Part shown: one piece after another, positions 35,986-43,908 of the stretch | Layout: the number at the start of each line of letters is the position of its first letter | Position numbering within the stretch: position 1 is the first letter of the stretch | Source: an uncultured Clostridia bacterium | GTDB taxonomy: Bacteria; Bacillota; Clostridia; Oscillospirales; Ruminococcaceae | Length of the DNA stretch: 51,788 bases | Reading direction: 5' to 3' | Assembly: GCA_944387885.1 (NCBI GenBank) | Contig: CALXGR010000014.1 | Coordinates: forward strand, 1-51,788 | Program-made: the position numbers and the translations under genes | The notes under the pieces: generated by a model | Told to the model about the DNA's origin: nothing | The model's input: the letters and a program-made list of their open reading frames with translations, nothing else | The model's database searches: none

Positions 35986-37905
35986 TTAACCCCCTAGTGA
36001 TTTTTCGATTTCGGTCAGGTGACGGACAAGACACTGATAATCTCTCTTTTTTACAATGTCCCGCACCCGCTCTATGTCGGTGAGAAGCTGTCCCGTTACC
36101 TGATACAGTACCGGAAGCGGCTCCCCGTTGTTCTTCTCTTTGGTAAGCGCCATGAGATAAACCAGTTGTACCCGGTTTCCGCCCCAGACAATGGGATGTT
36201 CCAGAACCCCTGCCGCCACAAAGGTGCGTTCCACACAGGGGCGGTTGGGATGGGGAAAGGCAACCAGGGACTGGAAACTGATGCAGCCCAGCTTTTCCCG
36301 TTCTTCCACCAGCTGCAGGAAATCTCCGGGAAGGGAATGTTCTGCGGCAATGGCCGGAAGCATCTCCCGGACCACCTGTTCCGGTGTGTTCCCTTTCAGA
36401 TGAGGAAAGAAGAGCCGGGGAGAGAAAAATTCCAGGACCCGGCTTTCCTGTTCCAGGGTGGATTCCACCTTGGTAAGGTCCCCGACGTTGATCAGGGGAT
36501 GGACCTGGAGCACCGGCTTGGAGCAGGGAAGGCTCAGGGAAATGGTGGTAAGAATGTAGTCCGCCTCCTCCAAATCCTTAGGAGTTACCCTGCTTGGGTC
36601 AGCCACCTTGATGGAGCTGACATAGTTTTTGAACCGCCGCCCGTACTCGTATTTCAATAGCTGGCTGGTTCCTGCGCCGGTGGCACAGATGATCAGGAGC
36701 CGTTTCTTTTCCGGGCCGTTCTTCATCCGTTCCAGGGCCAGATTGATATGAAGGGTAAGATAGGAGATCTCGTCATCGCTCAGCTCCCGGCCGTAATGAC
36801 GCTGAATCACCTCGTTGACACAGGACTGTGTAATGAGAAAGGCCAGCTGGAACCGCTGGAGGATATCCTGCAAAATGGGATTCTCCAGATTCAGCTCGTA
36901 CCGCAGCCGCACATCCAGAGAAACCAGGTGGAGACAGAGCGCCATGACCAGGTCGAAATCGCCGCGGAAGTCCAGGCAGTACCTTCGGTAGATTTCCTCC
37001 AGGATCTCGGTGACCAGGGCATTTATCTCCGGACTGATTTCAAGGCTGTCGTTTTGGCGGGAGAGGGGCAGGGACCCCTTGGCGGCCAGGTGGATGGTTA
37101 TGTACCCGAGCTCCGCCTCCGGGATGGAGAGGGAAAGCCGTTCTTCCAGCAGCTGCCCGATCCGGCAGGCTGCCTGGAACTCAGGCCGTTTCTTCAACCC
37201 TTCCAGCTGAGCCGGGTCCAGAATGATTTCCTTGTTCTGCCGTATCCGGCTTACCGCCACATAGAGGTGCGAAACCAGGTTTTCATACCCAAAGTTGGTA
37301 AGGTTGAGCTTTTCCTCCTGCCGTACCAGTTCCAGTACTTCCAGCACTGCGGCCAGAAGGGTGTCGTATTCTTTGGCAGTGGAAAGACTCAGGTCCTGTT
37401 TGGTAATGTAGTCGGCAATGCAGATCCGGATATCGTACTCGGTGCCCACAATCCGCATCCCGTGGTTGGGTTTTATTTCAAATCCCAGATTCCGCTTGGA
37501 CAACAACTGGCGAAGGGACTTCAATTCCCGGCTGAGGGAGGATTTGGAAAGATAAAGCTGTTCTTCCAGCTCCTCCACCTTTACATACCGGTCCAGGTTG
37601 GAGAGGAATACCTGAAGAATCTGAATGATCCGCTGGCTGCTTTCGCCGCCGCTGTCGGAAGGCTGAGCAGGGGATTGGCTGTCCAGGAAAGTCTGGAACA
37701 ACTCCGGGTCCTGAATCTCCAGAACAAACCCGACCTTGGGCCGGGATGTAATGAGAGCTCCATGCTTTTCCAGGAGCAGGCGGAGAGATTTTACGCAGTT
37801 TCGGACGGTTTTCTCGCTGGTATGGAGATGGGCTGCCAGCTGTTCAGCGGTAACGCTTTTTTGCTCCAGCAGCAGATTTAGAATTGTCCGGCTTCGTTCA
37901 TCCAT
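35986..37905 (-). CDS. PRD-type transcriptional activator, LicR/MtlR-like
   Basis: A 639-residue PTS-controlled regulator. Domains in order: N-terminal winged helix (about residues 5-60), a second HTH (about 95-160), PRD1 (about 185-290, with NLVSHLY and YITIHLAA histidines), PRD2 (about 300-400, with CLHLV and YLTLHI), an EIIB-like domain with Cys in IICATGAGTS, and a C-terminal EIIA-like domain with His in AFPHPNRP. Phosphorylation at these sites would tell it when substrate is present. ATG 37905 follows GGAGGACAAAGAG. It heads the operon, so it may regulate itself. No clear promoter was found upstream. Confidence 0.93.
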   Translation of the reverse strand: MDERSRTILNLLLEQKSVTAEQLAAHLHTSEKTVRNCVKSLRLLLEKHGALITSRPKVGFVLEIQDPELFQTFLDSQSPAQPSDSGGESSQRIIQILQVFLSNLDRYVKVEELEEQLYLSKSSLSRELKSLRQLLSKRNLGFEIKPNHGMRIVGTEYDIRICIADYITKQDLSLSTAKEYDTLLAAVLEVLELVRQEEKLNLTNFGYENLVSHLYVAVSRIRQNKEIILDPAQLEGLKKRPEFQAACRIGQLLEERLSLSIPEAELGYITIHLAAKGSLPLSRQNDSLEISPEINALVTEILEEIYRRYCLDFRGDFDLVMALCLHLVSLDVRLRYELNLENPILQDILQRFQLAFLITQSCVNEVIQRHYGRELSDDEISYLTLHINLALERMKNGPEKKRLLIICATGAGTSQLLKYEYGRRFKNYVSSIKVADPSRVTPKDLEEADYILTTISLSLPCSKPVLQVHPLINVGDLTKVESTLEQESRVLEFFSPRLFFPHLKGNTPEQVVREMLPAIAAEHSLPGDFLQLVEEREKLGCISFQSLVAFPHPNRPCVERTFVAAGVLEHPIVWGGNRVQLVYLMALTKEKNNGEPLPVLYQVTGQLLTDIERVRDIVKKRDYQCLVRHLTEIEKSLGG

Positions 37906-38102
37906 TTCTCTTTGTCCTCCTTGCAATTTCAGTCTAGCATCTGCCGGGTGCGGACTCAATTTCAACAATTTCCAGATATAATGTGGAATTGCAGCAAAGT
38001 GCTGTAAAATTAAAAACAACCTTTGACAATTTTACCAAAAATCCGGGTTCCAGCGCCAGAGAAAAGTGCTGGAAAGCAGGACAATAAAAGGAACCCGCCC
38101 CC

Positions 38103-38132
38103 TTGACAGAAAGGGGACGGGGATGGTAGTGT
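38103..38132 (+). promoter_or_regulatory. Possible promoter of the PAP2 gene
   Basis: Perfect TTGACA (38103-38108), 18 bases, then TAGTGT (38127-38132) preceded by TGG. The -10 is poor; the TGn may compensate. Confidence 0.4.
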
Positions 38133-38169
38133 TCAGAAAAGGGCCTTGACCCGAAGTCAGGAGGAAGCT

Positions 38170-38703
38170 ATGCTGGCAGAGATTGAACTGAGTATTCTGA
38201 ATTTTATCCAGGAGTATCTCCACAGTCCTTTGGGGGATGTGGTCATCCCCTTTATCACCAAGCTGGGGGACGCCGGGATCATCTGGATCCTTCTGGCGGC
38301 AGGGCTGCTTATCTATCCCAAGACCCGGCGGCTGGGAGCGGCGGTCGCTCTTTCCCTGATACTGGAAGCCCTGGCCTGCAATGTGATCCTCAAGCCTTTG
38401 GTGGCCCGGACCCGGCCTTTCGATCTGGTGGAGATTTCGCTGCTTATCCCGAAACCGGAGGATTTTTCCTTCCCCTCGGGACATACCGGGGCGGCCTTTG
38501 CCTGTGTGGGCGGACTGTACTGGGCCAAGAGCAAGCTTTGGATTCCCACGGCAGTGCTGGGAGGTCTGATTGCCTTCTCCCGCCTTTACCTCCATGTGCA
38601 TTTTCCCACCGATGTGGCAGCGGGAATCATCCTGGGCCTGATTTCCGGGTGGGCGGCCAACCGGATCCTGGAATGGAACCGCCGTCGCCGGGGATTGAAA
38701 TGA
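38170..38703 (+). CDS. PAP2-family membrane phosphatase
   Basis: A 177-residue type 2 phosphatidic acid phosphatase-like protein with about five membrane segments. The three active-site motifs are complete: KPLVARTRP, PSGHTG and SRLYLHVHFPTD. Such enzymes dephosphorylate lipid phosphates such as undecaprenyl or phosphatidylglycerol phosphate. ATG 38170 has CAGGAGG six bases upstream; the open frame continues upstream without another good start. It is a single-gene unit, convergent with the XRE gene. Confidence 0.9.
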   Translation: MLAEIELSILNFIQEYLHSPLGDVVIPFITKLGDAGIIWILLAAGLLIYPKTRRLGAAVALSLILEALACNVILKPLVARTRPFDLVEISLLIPKPEDFSFPSGHTGAAFACVGGLYWAKSKLWIPTAVLGGLIAFSRLYLHVHFPTDVAAGIILGLISGWAANRILEWNRRRRGLK

Positions 38704-38715
38704 ATATAAGAAAAG

Positions 38716-38745
38716 AAGCCGCCGGGAGAAGCCCGGCGGCTTTTG
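38716..38745. terminator. Bidirectional terminator
   Basis: AAGCCGCCGGG / CCCGGCGGCTT with an AGAAG loop between the PAP2 gene and the convergent XRE gene; T tail on the plus strand, AAAAG upstream for the minus strand. Confidence 0.88.
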
Positions 38746-38747
38746 AT

Positions 38748-38948
38748 TTACTCGAAAATAAAGATATCTTCAATGGGGGCCTCCACAGCCCGGGAAATGT
38801 CAATGGCCAGTTTCAGGGAAGGATTGTACTGGGCTTTTTCCAGTCGGATGATGGTTTCCCGCCGTACCCCCACCTTTTCGGCCAGCTGCTCCTGGGAGAG
38901 CCCTTTCAGCAGCCGGTATTGTTTCAGTCTGCACTCAAACTCGGCCAT
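38748..38948 (-). CDS. XRE-family regulator (Cro/C1 HTH)
   Basis: A 66-residue protein that is nothing but a helix-turn-helix domain ([19 protein letters not shown] and [11 protein letters not shown]). It is of the compact YgzD/HigA-like kind common in Firmicutes. It starts three bases after the membrane protein gene, so both come from the promoter at 39665-39693. A perfect 14-bp inverted repeat in that promoter is a likely operator, and self-repression is the simplest model. Confidence 0.93.
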   Translation of the reverse strand: MAEFECRLKQYRLLKGLSQEQLAEKVGVRRETIIRLEKAQYNPSLKLAIDISRAVEAPIEDIFIFE

Positions 38949-38951
38949 GGC

Positions 38952-39617
38952 TCACTCCTCTCCCTCTGCCGGTAATTCCTCATGGTCGTAACGGTAGAGC
39001 AGATACTCGGAAAGGAAAATCCGCAGAGCCAGAGCAAGGGACAGGGTTATGACAAATCCGATGAGGGTGTATTCCGGATTCCCCATCAGCCGTCCCTGAC
39101 AAAGAAGGATCAGGGCAATGAAAAGGATGGTAAAGGTAATGTTGGAAGCCTTGAGGCTGGCCTGGACTGCGTTCTCCCGGAACCGTTCATCCATAAAGGT
39201 GCCGGACATTTTCCCCTCGTAATAGAACCCGAAAAAGCCGAAGAAAAGGAAAAAGGCAAAGGGAAAGATGGTCCCGTTTACAGAATAGGTCCAGAATCCT
39301 GCAAACCCCAGGAATCCTAAAAGCCCCAAAAATCCCAGCCGGGGATTGAGACTCCGGGTGGTGTTGCTTCTGGCGGCGCTCTGCCGAGACCGCAGGCCTT
39401 TCAGGAAAAGGGTAAAGAACAATCCCAGAAGGTAAATGCAGGCAATGGAGACAGAAAAAATCATGGGCAGGTCCCGAAACTGGAAGGAGTAGTCGGAAAA
39501 ATCCATGGGGACAACCAGCCGGGAATCATTGAAGGTGACAGAGTACCAGGAAGAAATAAGCAGGGCCAGAAGACAGAAAATTCCGCTGCCGACCCAAAGT
39601 TTGGATTTCCGTTTCAT
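38952..39617 (-). CDS. Membrane protein, DUF3796-like, paired with XRE regulator
   Basis: A 221-residue protein with about six membrane segments. It has a Gly/Phe-rich pair of segments (NPRLGFLGLLGFLGFAGF and FFGFFGFYYEGK) followed by MDERF and a helix rich in Ala, Ser and Asn. That pattern recalls the DUF3796 family, which I know from pairs with XRE regulators in Clostridia; its function is unknown. ATG 39617 follows GAGAGGAG. The operator-bearing promoter lies about 50 bases upstream. Confidence 0.75.
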   Translation of the reverse strand: MKRKSKLWVGSGIFCLLALLISSWYSVTFNDSRLVVPMDFSDYSFQFRDLPMIFSVSIACIYLLGLFFTLFLKGLRSRQSAARSNTTRSLNPRLGFLGLLGFLGFAGFWTYSVNGTIFPFAFFLFFGFFGFYYEGKMSGTFMDERFRENAVQASLKASNITFTILFIALILLCQGRLMGNPEYTLIGFVITLSLALALRIFLSEYLLYRYDHEELPAEGEE

Positions 39618-39636
39618 GTTGAACTCCTCTCGAAAA

Positions 39637-39693
39637 AGTGATATATTTGTAACGGATTGAGACAAATATATCACTATGCGCAAGGGATGTCAA
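39637..39693 (-). promoter_or_regulatory. Consensus promoter with 14-bp palindromic operator
   Basis: On the minus strand TTGACA (39688-39693), 17 bases, TATATT (39665-39670), with TGA before the -10. The arms AGTGATATATTTGT (39637-39650) and ACAAATATATCACT (39662-39675) are perfect inverted repeats separated by 11 bases. One arm covers the -10, the other the start of the transcript, an arrangement suited to repression. Confidence 0.85.
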
Positions 39694-39714
39694 GAGAAAG
39701 AGAAGGAATCCTCA

Positions 39715-39748
39715 AAAGAGCCGGCCTGCTTTGCAGGCCGGCTCTTTG
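39715..39748 (-). terminator. Terminator for the lipoprotein gene
   Basis: AAAGAGCCGGCCTGC / GCAGGCCGGCTCTTT perfect 15-bp stem with a 3-base loop, downstream of the minus-strand gene at 39773. Confidence 0.87.
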
Positions 39749-39772
39749 AAAAACTGGTTCCTTCCGGAAAAA

Positions 39773-40411
39773 TCACTGACCCAACTGGGAGGAGTCGGTG
39801 GAATAGATGATGTCTCCGCTCTCTTCGTTGACAAAATCCACATGAATGTTGTCAGGGGTGTAGCCGGAGAAGATACCATACATCCCGCCGTACATATAGA
39901 AGCTTATAACGGACATGGACTCGGACAGACTCAGCTCTGTGGAAGTGGTAGTCACGGTAAAATGGGTAAAGTCATCCTTGGCTGTGACGGCGGTAATGTT
40001 GGGAGTCTCCTCGGAACCAACCATCTTTTCCAGGGATTGGTTGATGGAATCGGCGGTTTCCGCCAGAAGCTGCTCATGCTGTTTTTTGCTCATTACATAA
40101 GTAGCGCTTCCGTCCTCATTCAGGGTGATGGAGTGGACCCCGACTTCCTCGGCGGCAGCATCCAGCTCATCCTGTGTTGCATCTCCCACAAAATCGGAGG
40201 GCAGAGTGATTTCCACGTTGAAGAGATTTTCTTCTACTTCGATCTCTCCCAATGACTCCGGAGAGACAGAGACATCTTCCGGGGCGGAAGTTTCGGGGGC
40301 GCTTGTGGGTTCTGCGGCTTCATCGGGAGAAGCGGTACTTTCTTCCGAGGCACAGGCGGCCAGGGAAAGGCAGAGTGCAAATACCAGGAAAAGTGCCATC
40401 AGTTTTTTCAT
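39773..40411 (-). CDS. Secreted lipoprotein, unknown function
   Basis: A 212-residue exported lipoprotein. A signal peptide (Lys-Lys, hydrophobic core to about residue 18) ends in the lipobox LAAC (Cys20). An acidic Ser/Thr/Pro/Glu linker of about 40 residues follows, then a compact domain with much beta character and no cysteine. The GGMYGIFSGYTPDNI stretch near the C-terminus stands out. It is a single-gene unit with its own promoter and terminator. I do not recognise the domain. Confidence 0.85.
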   Translation of the reverse strand: MKKLMALFLVFALCLSLAACASEESTASPDEAAEPTSAPETSAPEDVSVSPESLGEIEVEENLFNVEITLPSDFVGDATQDELDAAAEEVGVHSITLNEDGSATYVMSKKQHEQLLAETADSINQSLEKMVGSEETPNITAVTAKDDFTHFTVTTTSTELSLSESMSVISFYMYGGMYGIFSGYTPDNIHVDFVNEESGDIIYSTDSSQLGQ

Positions 40412-40445
40412 ATAACATTCTCCTTCCGGATTGTTGATATGATTT

Positions 40446-40474
40446 ATTATACACGTCCCGCATTATTCTGAACA
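40446..40474 (-). promoter_or_regulatory. Promoter of the lipoprotein gene
   Basis: On the minus strand TGTTCA (40469-40474), 17 bases, TATAAT (40446-40451). The -35 is weak. Confidence 0.55.
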
Positions 40475-40654
40475 GTCTATTTATTGATATAATAAATGAT
40501 TTTCGGATTTGACAAGGAAAGAGGGACCCGGTTTCCGAATAAGTCCAGTTTGGAGGTATCTGCTTTCCGGCCCCCGCACGGTTCGCCCGGGGCTGCCGGA
40601 AAAGCTTTACTATATAAAATTAAAACGGAAGGCAGGCTTTTGGCAAATTGCTGA

Positions 40655-40700
40655 TTGACAAACCAAAATCATCTCCATATAATTATCAATGGTAACTATT
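40655..40700 (+). promoter_or_regulatory. Perfect sigma-A promoter with MarR-type operator
   Basis: TTGACA (40655-40660), 17 bases, TATAAT (40678-40683): both hexamers match the consensus exactly. Directly after the -10, TTATCAATGGTAACTA (about 40684-40699) is an imperfect palindrome like MarR/SlyA sites, placed to block transcription of its own operon. Confidence 0.78.
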
Positions 40701-40715
40701 TAGGAGGCGGATGAA

Positions 40716-41177
40716 ATGGATATTAAAACGACCAAAGCCATGTTCGATGCTTTTTATCAGGCAAAACGAATTCGGGACCTGCTTCCGGCGCTGCCTCAGG
40801 GAGTTACTCCCTCTCATATTCATTATCTGGATACCATTGAATCTCTGGAGCGGCAGGGAGTGCGGGTAAAGGTGTCGGATATCAGTGATGCCCTGAACAT
40901 TCCCCGTCCGGGGGTGACCCGGACGGTCAAGGAGATGGAGGCCAAGGGGTATCTTTACAAACAGGATTCCCCGGAGGATGGGCGGATCACCTATATCTCC
41001 ATTACCCGGGCGGGGAAGGAACTGTCCCGGAAATACAATGAGGAGTACTTTAACCGCCTGGCCCCTCTCCTGAGCGATATTTCCCAGGAGGAAGCGGAGT
41101 GTACCATCCAGACCATTGAGCGGTTCTACCGTGTTATGTCCGAAAGGAGAATTTCTGTTGATGAAGGAAAAGACTGA
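40716..41177 (+). CDS. MarR-family transcriptional regulator
   Basis: A 153-residue winged-helix dimer-type regulator. The recognition region is VSDISDALNIPRPGVTRTVKEMEAK's central part (about residues 52-75), followed by the wing with a DPEDGR-like SPEDGRIT motif. ATG 40716 lies eight bases after AGGAGG. The gene overlaps the MATE transporter gene by 17 bases. Repression of the pair, relieved by a toxic ligand, is the usual arrangement and is supported by the operator-like palindrome in the promoter. Confidence 0.93.
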   Translation: MDIKTTKAMFDAFYQAKRIRDLLPALPQGVTPSHIHYLDTIESLERQGVRVKVSDISDALNIPRPGVTRTVKEMEAKGYLYKQDSPEDGRITYISITRAGKELSRKYNEEYFNRLAPLLSDISQEEAECTIQTIERFYRVMSERRISVDEGKD

Positions 41178-42516
41178 TTTTACCCAGGGGAGCATTCTGA
41201 AAAAGCTGTTCTGGTTCATGGTCCCCATTCTGGGAGCACTTATCTTGCAGGCGGCCTACGGCGCTGTTGACCTGCTGGTGGTGGGACGGTTCGGGTCCAC
41301 TTCGGGACTTTCGGCGGTCTCCACCGGCAGCCAGGTGCTGAACCTGGTCACCTTTGTGGTGACACAGCTGGCCATGGGCATTACGGTTTTGATCGCCCGC
41401 TACCTGGGCGAAAAAAAGCCGGAGCAGATCGGGGCTGTCCTGGGCGGGGCGGCAGTGGTGTTTGCCATTATCTCGGTGGTGCTCTGTGTGGTTCTGGTCT
41501 GGCTGGCCAGACCTATTGCGGTCCTCATGCAGGCACCTGCTGAATCCCTGGAACTCACGGTCAGCTATGTGCGGATATGCGGGTGCGGCATCTTCTTTAT
41601 TGTGGCCTATAACCTCCTTTCCGCCATTTTCCGGGGACTGGGAGACAGCAAGTCCCCGCTGGTGTTTGTTCTGGTGGCCTGTGTGGTCAATATCTTCGGG
41701 GACCTTCTTCTGGTGGCCGGCTTCAAAATGGATACGGCAGGCGCCGCCCTGGCCACGGTTTTTGCACAGACCGTCAGTGTTGTCTGCGCCGTTGTAATGC
41801 TGATGAAAAAGGACCTGCCCTTTACCATCCGGAAAGAGGACTTCCGCTTCAATCCGCAGTGCCGGAAGTTTCTGGGGGTGGGGCTCCCTCTGGCCTTGCA
41901 GGAGTGCCTGACACAGATTTCCTTCCTGGCCTTGTGTGCTTTTGTCAACCGTCTGGGACTGGATGCCTCCTCCGGCTACGGTGTTGCCAGCAAAATCGTA
42001 AACTTTGCCATGCTGGTTCCCAGTGCGCTTATGCAGTCCATGGCTTCCTTTGTTTCCCAGAATGTGGGAGCGGGAAATTCCAAACGGGCAAAGCAGTCCA
42101 TGTATACGGGAATCGGTGTGGGCCTTGCCTTTGGCTGTGTGGTGTTTGCCTTGGTCATGGCCAAGGGGGACCTGCTTGCAGGGTTCTTCTCCACGGATGG
42201 GGCGGTCATCCAAAAGGGATTTGAGTATCTCAAGGGATTTGCCCCCGAAACCATCGTCACCGCTGTCCTGTTCAGTATGGTAGGCTATTTCAATGGCAAT
42301 GGAAAAACCATCTGGGTCATGGTCCAGGGGCTGGTCCAGACCCTCTTGGTCCGTCTGCCCATGGCATATTTTATGAGTATCCAACCCAACGCCAGCCTGA
42401 CCAAGATCGGCCTTGCAGCCCCGGTTTCCACAGCGGTGGGGATTGTCCTGAACGTGGGATTCTATATTTACCTCAACCGTAAAGCACAGGCCCATGAAAC
42501 TGGAATGAGAAATTGA
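41161..42516 (+). CDS. MATE-family multidrug efflux transporter
   Basis: A 451-residue transporter with 12 expected membrane segments in two similar halves, as in the NorM/DinF superfamily. The start MKEKTDFTQGSILKKL and the FRGLGDSKSP loop are typical of the firmicute branch. It exports cationic drugs or dyes with sodium or protons. ATG 41161 is inside the end of marR; a TTG one codon upstream is possible, and AAAGGAG lies 15 bases back. The substrate cannot be told from the sequence. Confidence 0.93.
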   Translation: MKEKTDFTQGSILKKLFWFMVPILGALILQAAYGAVDLLVVGRFGSTSGLSAVSTGSQVLNLVTFVVTQLAMGITVLIARYLGEKKPEQIGAVLGGAAVVFAIISVVLCVVLVWLARPIAVLMQAPAESLELTVSYVRICGCGIFFIVAYNLLSAIFRGLGDSKSPLVFVLVACVVNIFGDLLLVAGFKMDTAGAALATVFAQTVSVVCAVVMLMKKDLPFTIRKEDFRFNPQCRKFLGVGLPLALQECLTQISFLALCAFVNRLGLDASSGYGVASKIVNFAMLVPSALMQSMASFVSQNVGAGNSKRAKQSMYTGIGVGLAFGCVVFALVMAKGDLLAGFFSTDGAVIQKGFEYLKGFAPETIVTAVLFSMVGYFNGNGKTIWVMVQGLVQTLLVRLPMAYFMSIQPNASLTKIGLAAPVSTAVGIVLNVGFYIYLNRKAQAHETGMRN

Positions 42517-42685
42517 TAAAATGTAAAAAGCCCCGGTCTTGTAACCTGGACTTGGCAACAAAAGACGGCGCCTACACCCGACAAGGCCGGATAAAGGCGC
42601 AGTTTTGCAGGCGTTCAAAACGGCGGTAAAACAAGCGTAGCCCCTCAAAACGCAGGCCGTATTGTGGCTCCTGCCATGCATAATG

Positions 42686-42736
42686 AAAAAGCCCCATACT
42701 GCAACGGAATGTTCTTAGTTGCAATATGGGGCTTTT
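42686..42736. terminator. Long-loop hairpin with A- and T-runs
   Basis: AAAAAGCCCCATA-TGCAAC pairs with GTTGCA-TATGGGGCTTTT around a 12-base loop. It could end transcription on either strand, from the MATE gene or from a small RNA on the minus side. Confidence 0.72.
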
Positions 42737-42740
42737 GCCG

Positions 42741-42883
42741 TATCGTGCTTCCCCGGATGAACTGATCGGTTTACCCGGGAAATAGATAGAATTTATACTA
42801 AAGATACAGCCAAAAGATGGTTTGCCGGGCAAAAGAACACTTTACTTCCTTATAGTCAAATCATATAATGATGAAGCACGATA
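42741..42883. repeat. 11-bp perfect inverted repeat flanking 121 bases
   Basis: TATCGTGCTTC (42741-42751) and GAAGCACGATA (42873-42883) are perfect inverted repeats. Between them a TTTACC-18-TATACT promoter-like sequence (42770-42799) is seen. There is no clear target-site duplication. Confidence 0.45.
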
Positions 42884-43244
42884 ATTAGAAAGAAATGTTG
42901 AAGTTCTAACGAAATAATGGGCAGCGTTCAAAACAATATACGGTTTAGTGCAGAAACTCCAATGTGGTCTTGACGGATGATGTCCTTTTGCGTTTCGGCA
43001 GGCTGAGCATAGCACTGCAAGAGACCGGGACCATGAGCTTGGACAAGCCGGAACACAGGGCAGATTTGTATACTGTCAGATACACAGTTTTGTATCCGTG
43101 AGTACCCCGCATTTCCTGTGCTATTGCGGGAAAACAGAGTGTTTCCGGGTGGGGGGATTCTTGTCGCCAAACGGTTCTGAGCTGCGGTATAATACCTACG
43201 GCGTTACCCACTATATGGATTTTTGAATACAGGAGGAATGTACA

Positions 43245-43670
43245 ATGAAAAAATGGATTGCTGCGGCAGTGGTAGTTGCCCTTGTCATAGCTGCTGTGGT
43301 TTGGTACAAAGCGGGGTCTGCATCTGCAGTGGTTGAGCCCCCGGAGACAACCGCAACCCCTGCTCCTACGGCTACCCCGGAACCGACGCCTACCGCTACA
43401 GAAACCCCTATGCCTACAGAAGAACCTACCGAACCCCCCTCTAATACAGATCATAAGTTGACGTCCGAAGAAGTAGCTAATATGACTACTGAAGAGAGAA
43501 GACAGTACATACAAGACACTATGAGAGATACTGGTGCTGTAGGAAGTTTAGAAGAGATGGGCGGAGAGCATATAACTGATGAAGAGTTCAAAGAATTCAT
43601 GGATGAAACTTGGAATGTAGACAATCCCTACATCAAAGACATCATCGACTCTGGTGTTCTAAACAACTAA
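43245..43670 (+). CDS. Membrane-anchored protein with Pro/Thr linker, unknown
   Basis: A 141-residue protein with one hydrophobic segment at residues 4-20, which may be a signal peptide or anchor. A low-complexity region of about 35 residues built of Thr, Ala, Pro and Glu (TATPEPTPT type) follows, then an acidic helical domain of about 75 residues. The second half uses AT-rich codons (ATA, AGA, TTA), unlike neighbouring genes, which hints at recent transfer. CAGGAGGA lies seven bases before the ATG. TATAAT at 43188-43193 may be its -10, with no good -35. No family is recognised. Confidence 0.72.
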   Translation: MKKWIAAAVVVALVIAAVVWYKAGSASAVVEPPETTATPAPTATPEPTPTATETPMPTEEPTEPPSNTDHKLTSEEVANMTTEERRQYIQDTMRDTGAVGSLEEMGGEHITDEEFKEFMDETWNVDNPYIKDIIDSGVLNN

Positions 43671-43755
43671 GGCGATTGATATGGCTTCCAAACTAAAATC
43701 AACTCCCCGGACTTCCATGCCAAAACTTCTGTAGAAATATCAATAACCGTTCCCG

Positions 43756-43790
43756 GACGTGTGGCGTCGCAAGACGCTGCACGTCTTTTT
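43756..43790 (+). terminator. Intrinsic terminator
   Basis: GACGTG-TG-GCGTC / GACGC-TG-CACGTC with a GCAA tetraloop and TTTTTT tail, about 85 bases after the gene ending at 43670. Confidence 0.85.
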
Positions 43791-43854
43791 TCTTGCCGCC
43801 GCAAGGCATTCCGGGCGGCTTGTGGGAAAGAGGAAAATGACGAAGTGGTATGAG

Positions 43855-43883
43855 AAAAGCCCAGCCAAACGGCTGGGCTTTTT
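43855..43883 (-). terminator. Terminator of the tRNA-Leu gene
   Basis: AAAAGCCCAGCC / GGCTGGGCTTTT around an AAAC loop, 26 bases beyond the 3' end of the minus-strand tRNA. Confidence 0.82.
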
Positions 43884-43908
43884 GAATGGAGCGGAGTCCA
43901 TTCCGACG

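Larger units (their letters stand above)
40412..40715. other. Intergenic region between lipoprotein and MarR genes
   Basis: A divergent regulatory region. It holds the lipoprotein promoter, a 7-bp inverted repeat (ATTTATT-GATAT-AATAAAT, about 40479-40497), a GC-rich stretch 40560-40600 with imperfect CCGG pairing, and the consensus MarR promoter. No coding frame is supported. Confidence 0.6.
42517..43244. other. Gene-poor accessory-looking stretch
   Basis: About 730 bases with no supported gene. 42525-42736 is GC-rich, begins and ends with AAAAGCCCC / GGGGCTTTT and contains a strong hairpin near its end. 42741-42883 is AT-rich and bounded by an 11-bp perfect inverted repeat. GCGTTCAAAAC occurs twice (42611-42621 and 42924-42934). 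42950-43105 has an open frame without a good start, possibly a gene remnant. GC content falls compared with the flanking genes from about 42750 on. Confidence 0.6.

Noticed and set aside
42572..42832. An 86-codon minus-strand frame in the gap after the MATE gene
   Set aside because: No ribosome binding site, and it runs through the hairpin at 42686-42736; treated as part of a possible non-coding element instead.
43320..43440. Short tandem repeat or CRISPR-like array
   Set aside because: The repetition is the codon pattern of the Thr/Pro/Ala linker in the 43245 gene; there are no spacers or constant repeats.
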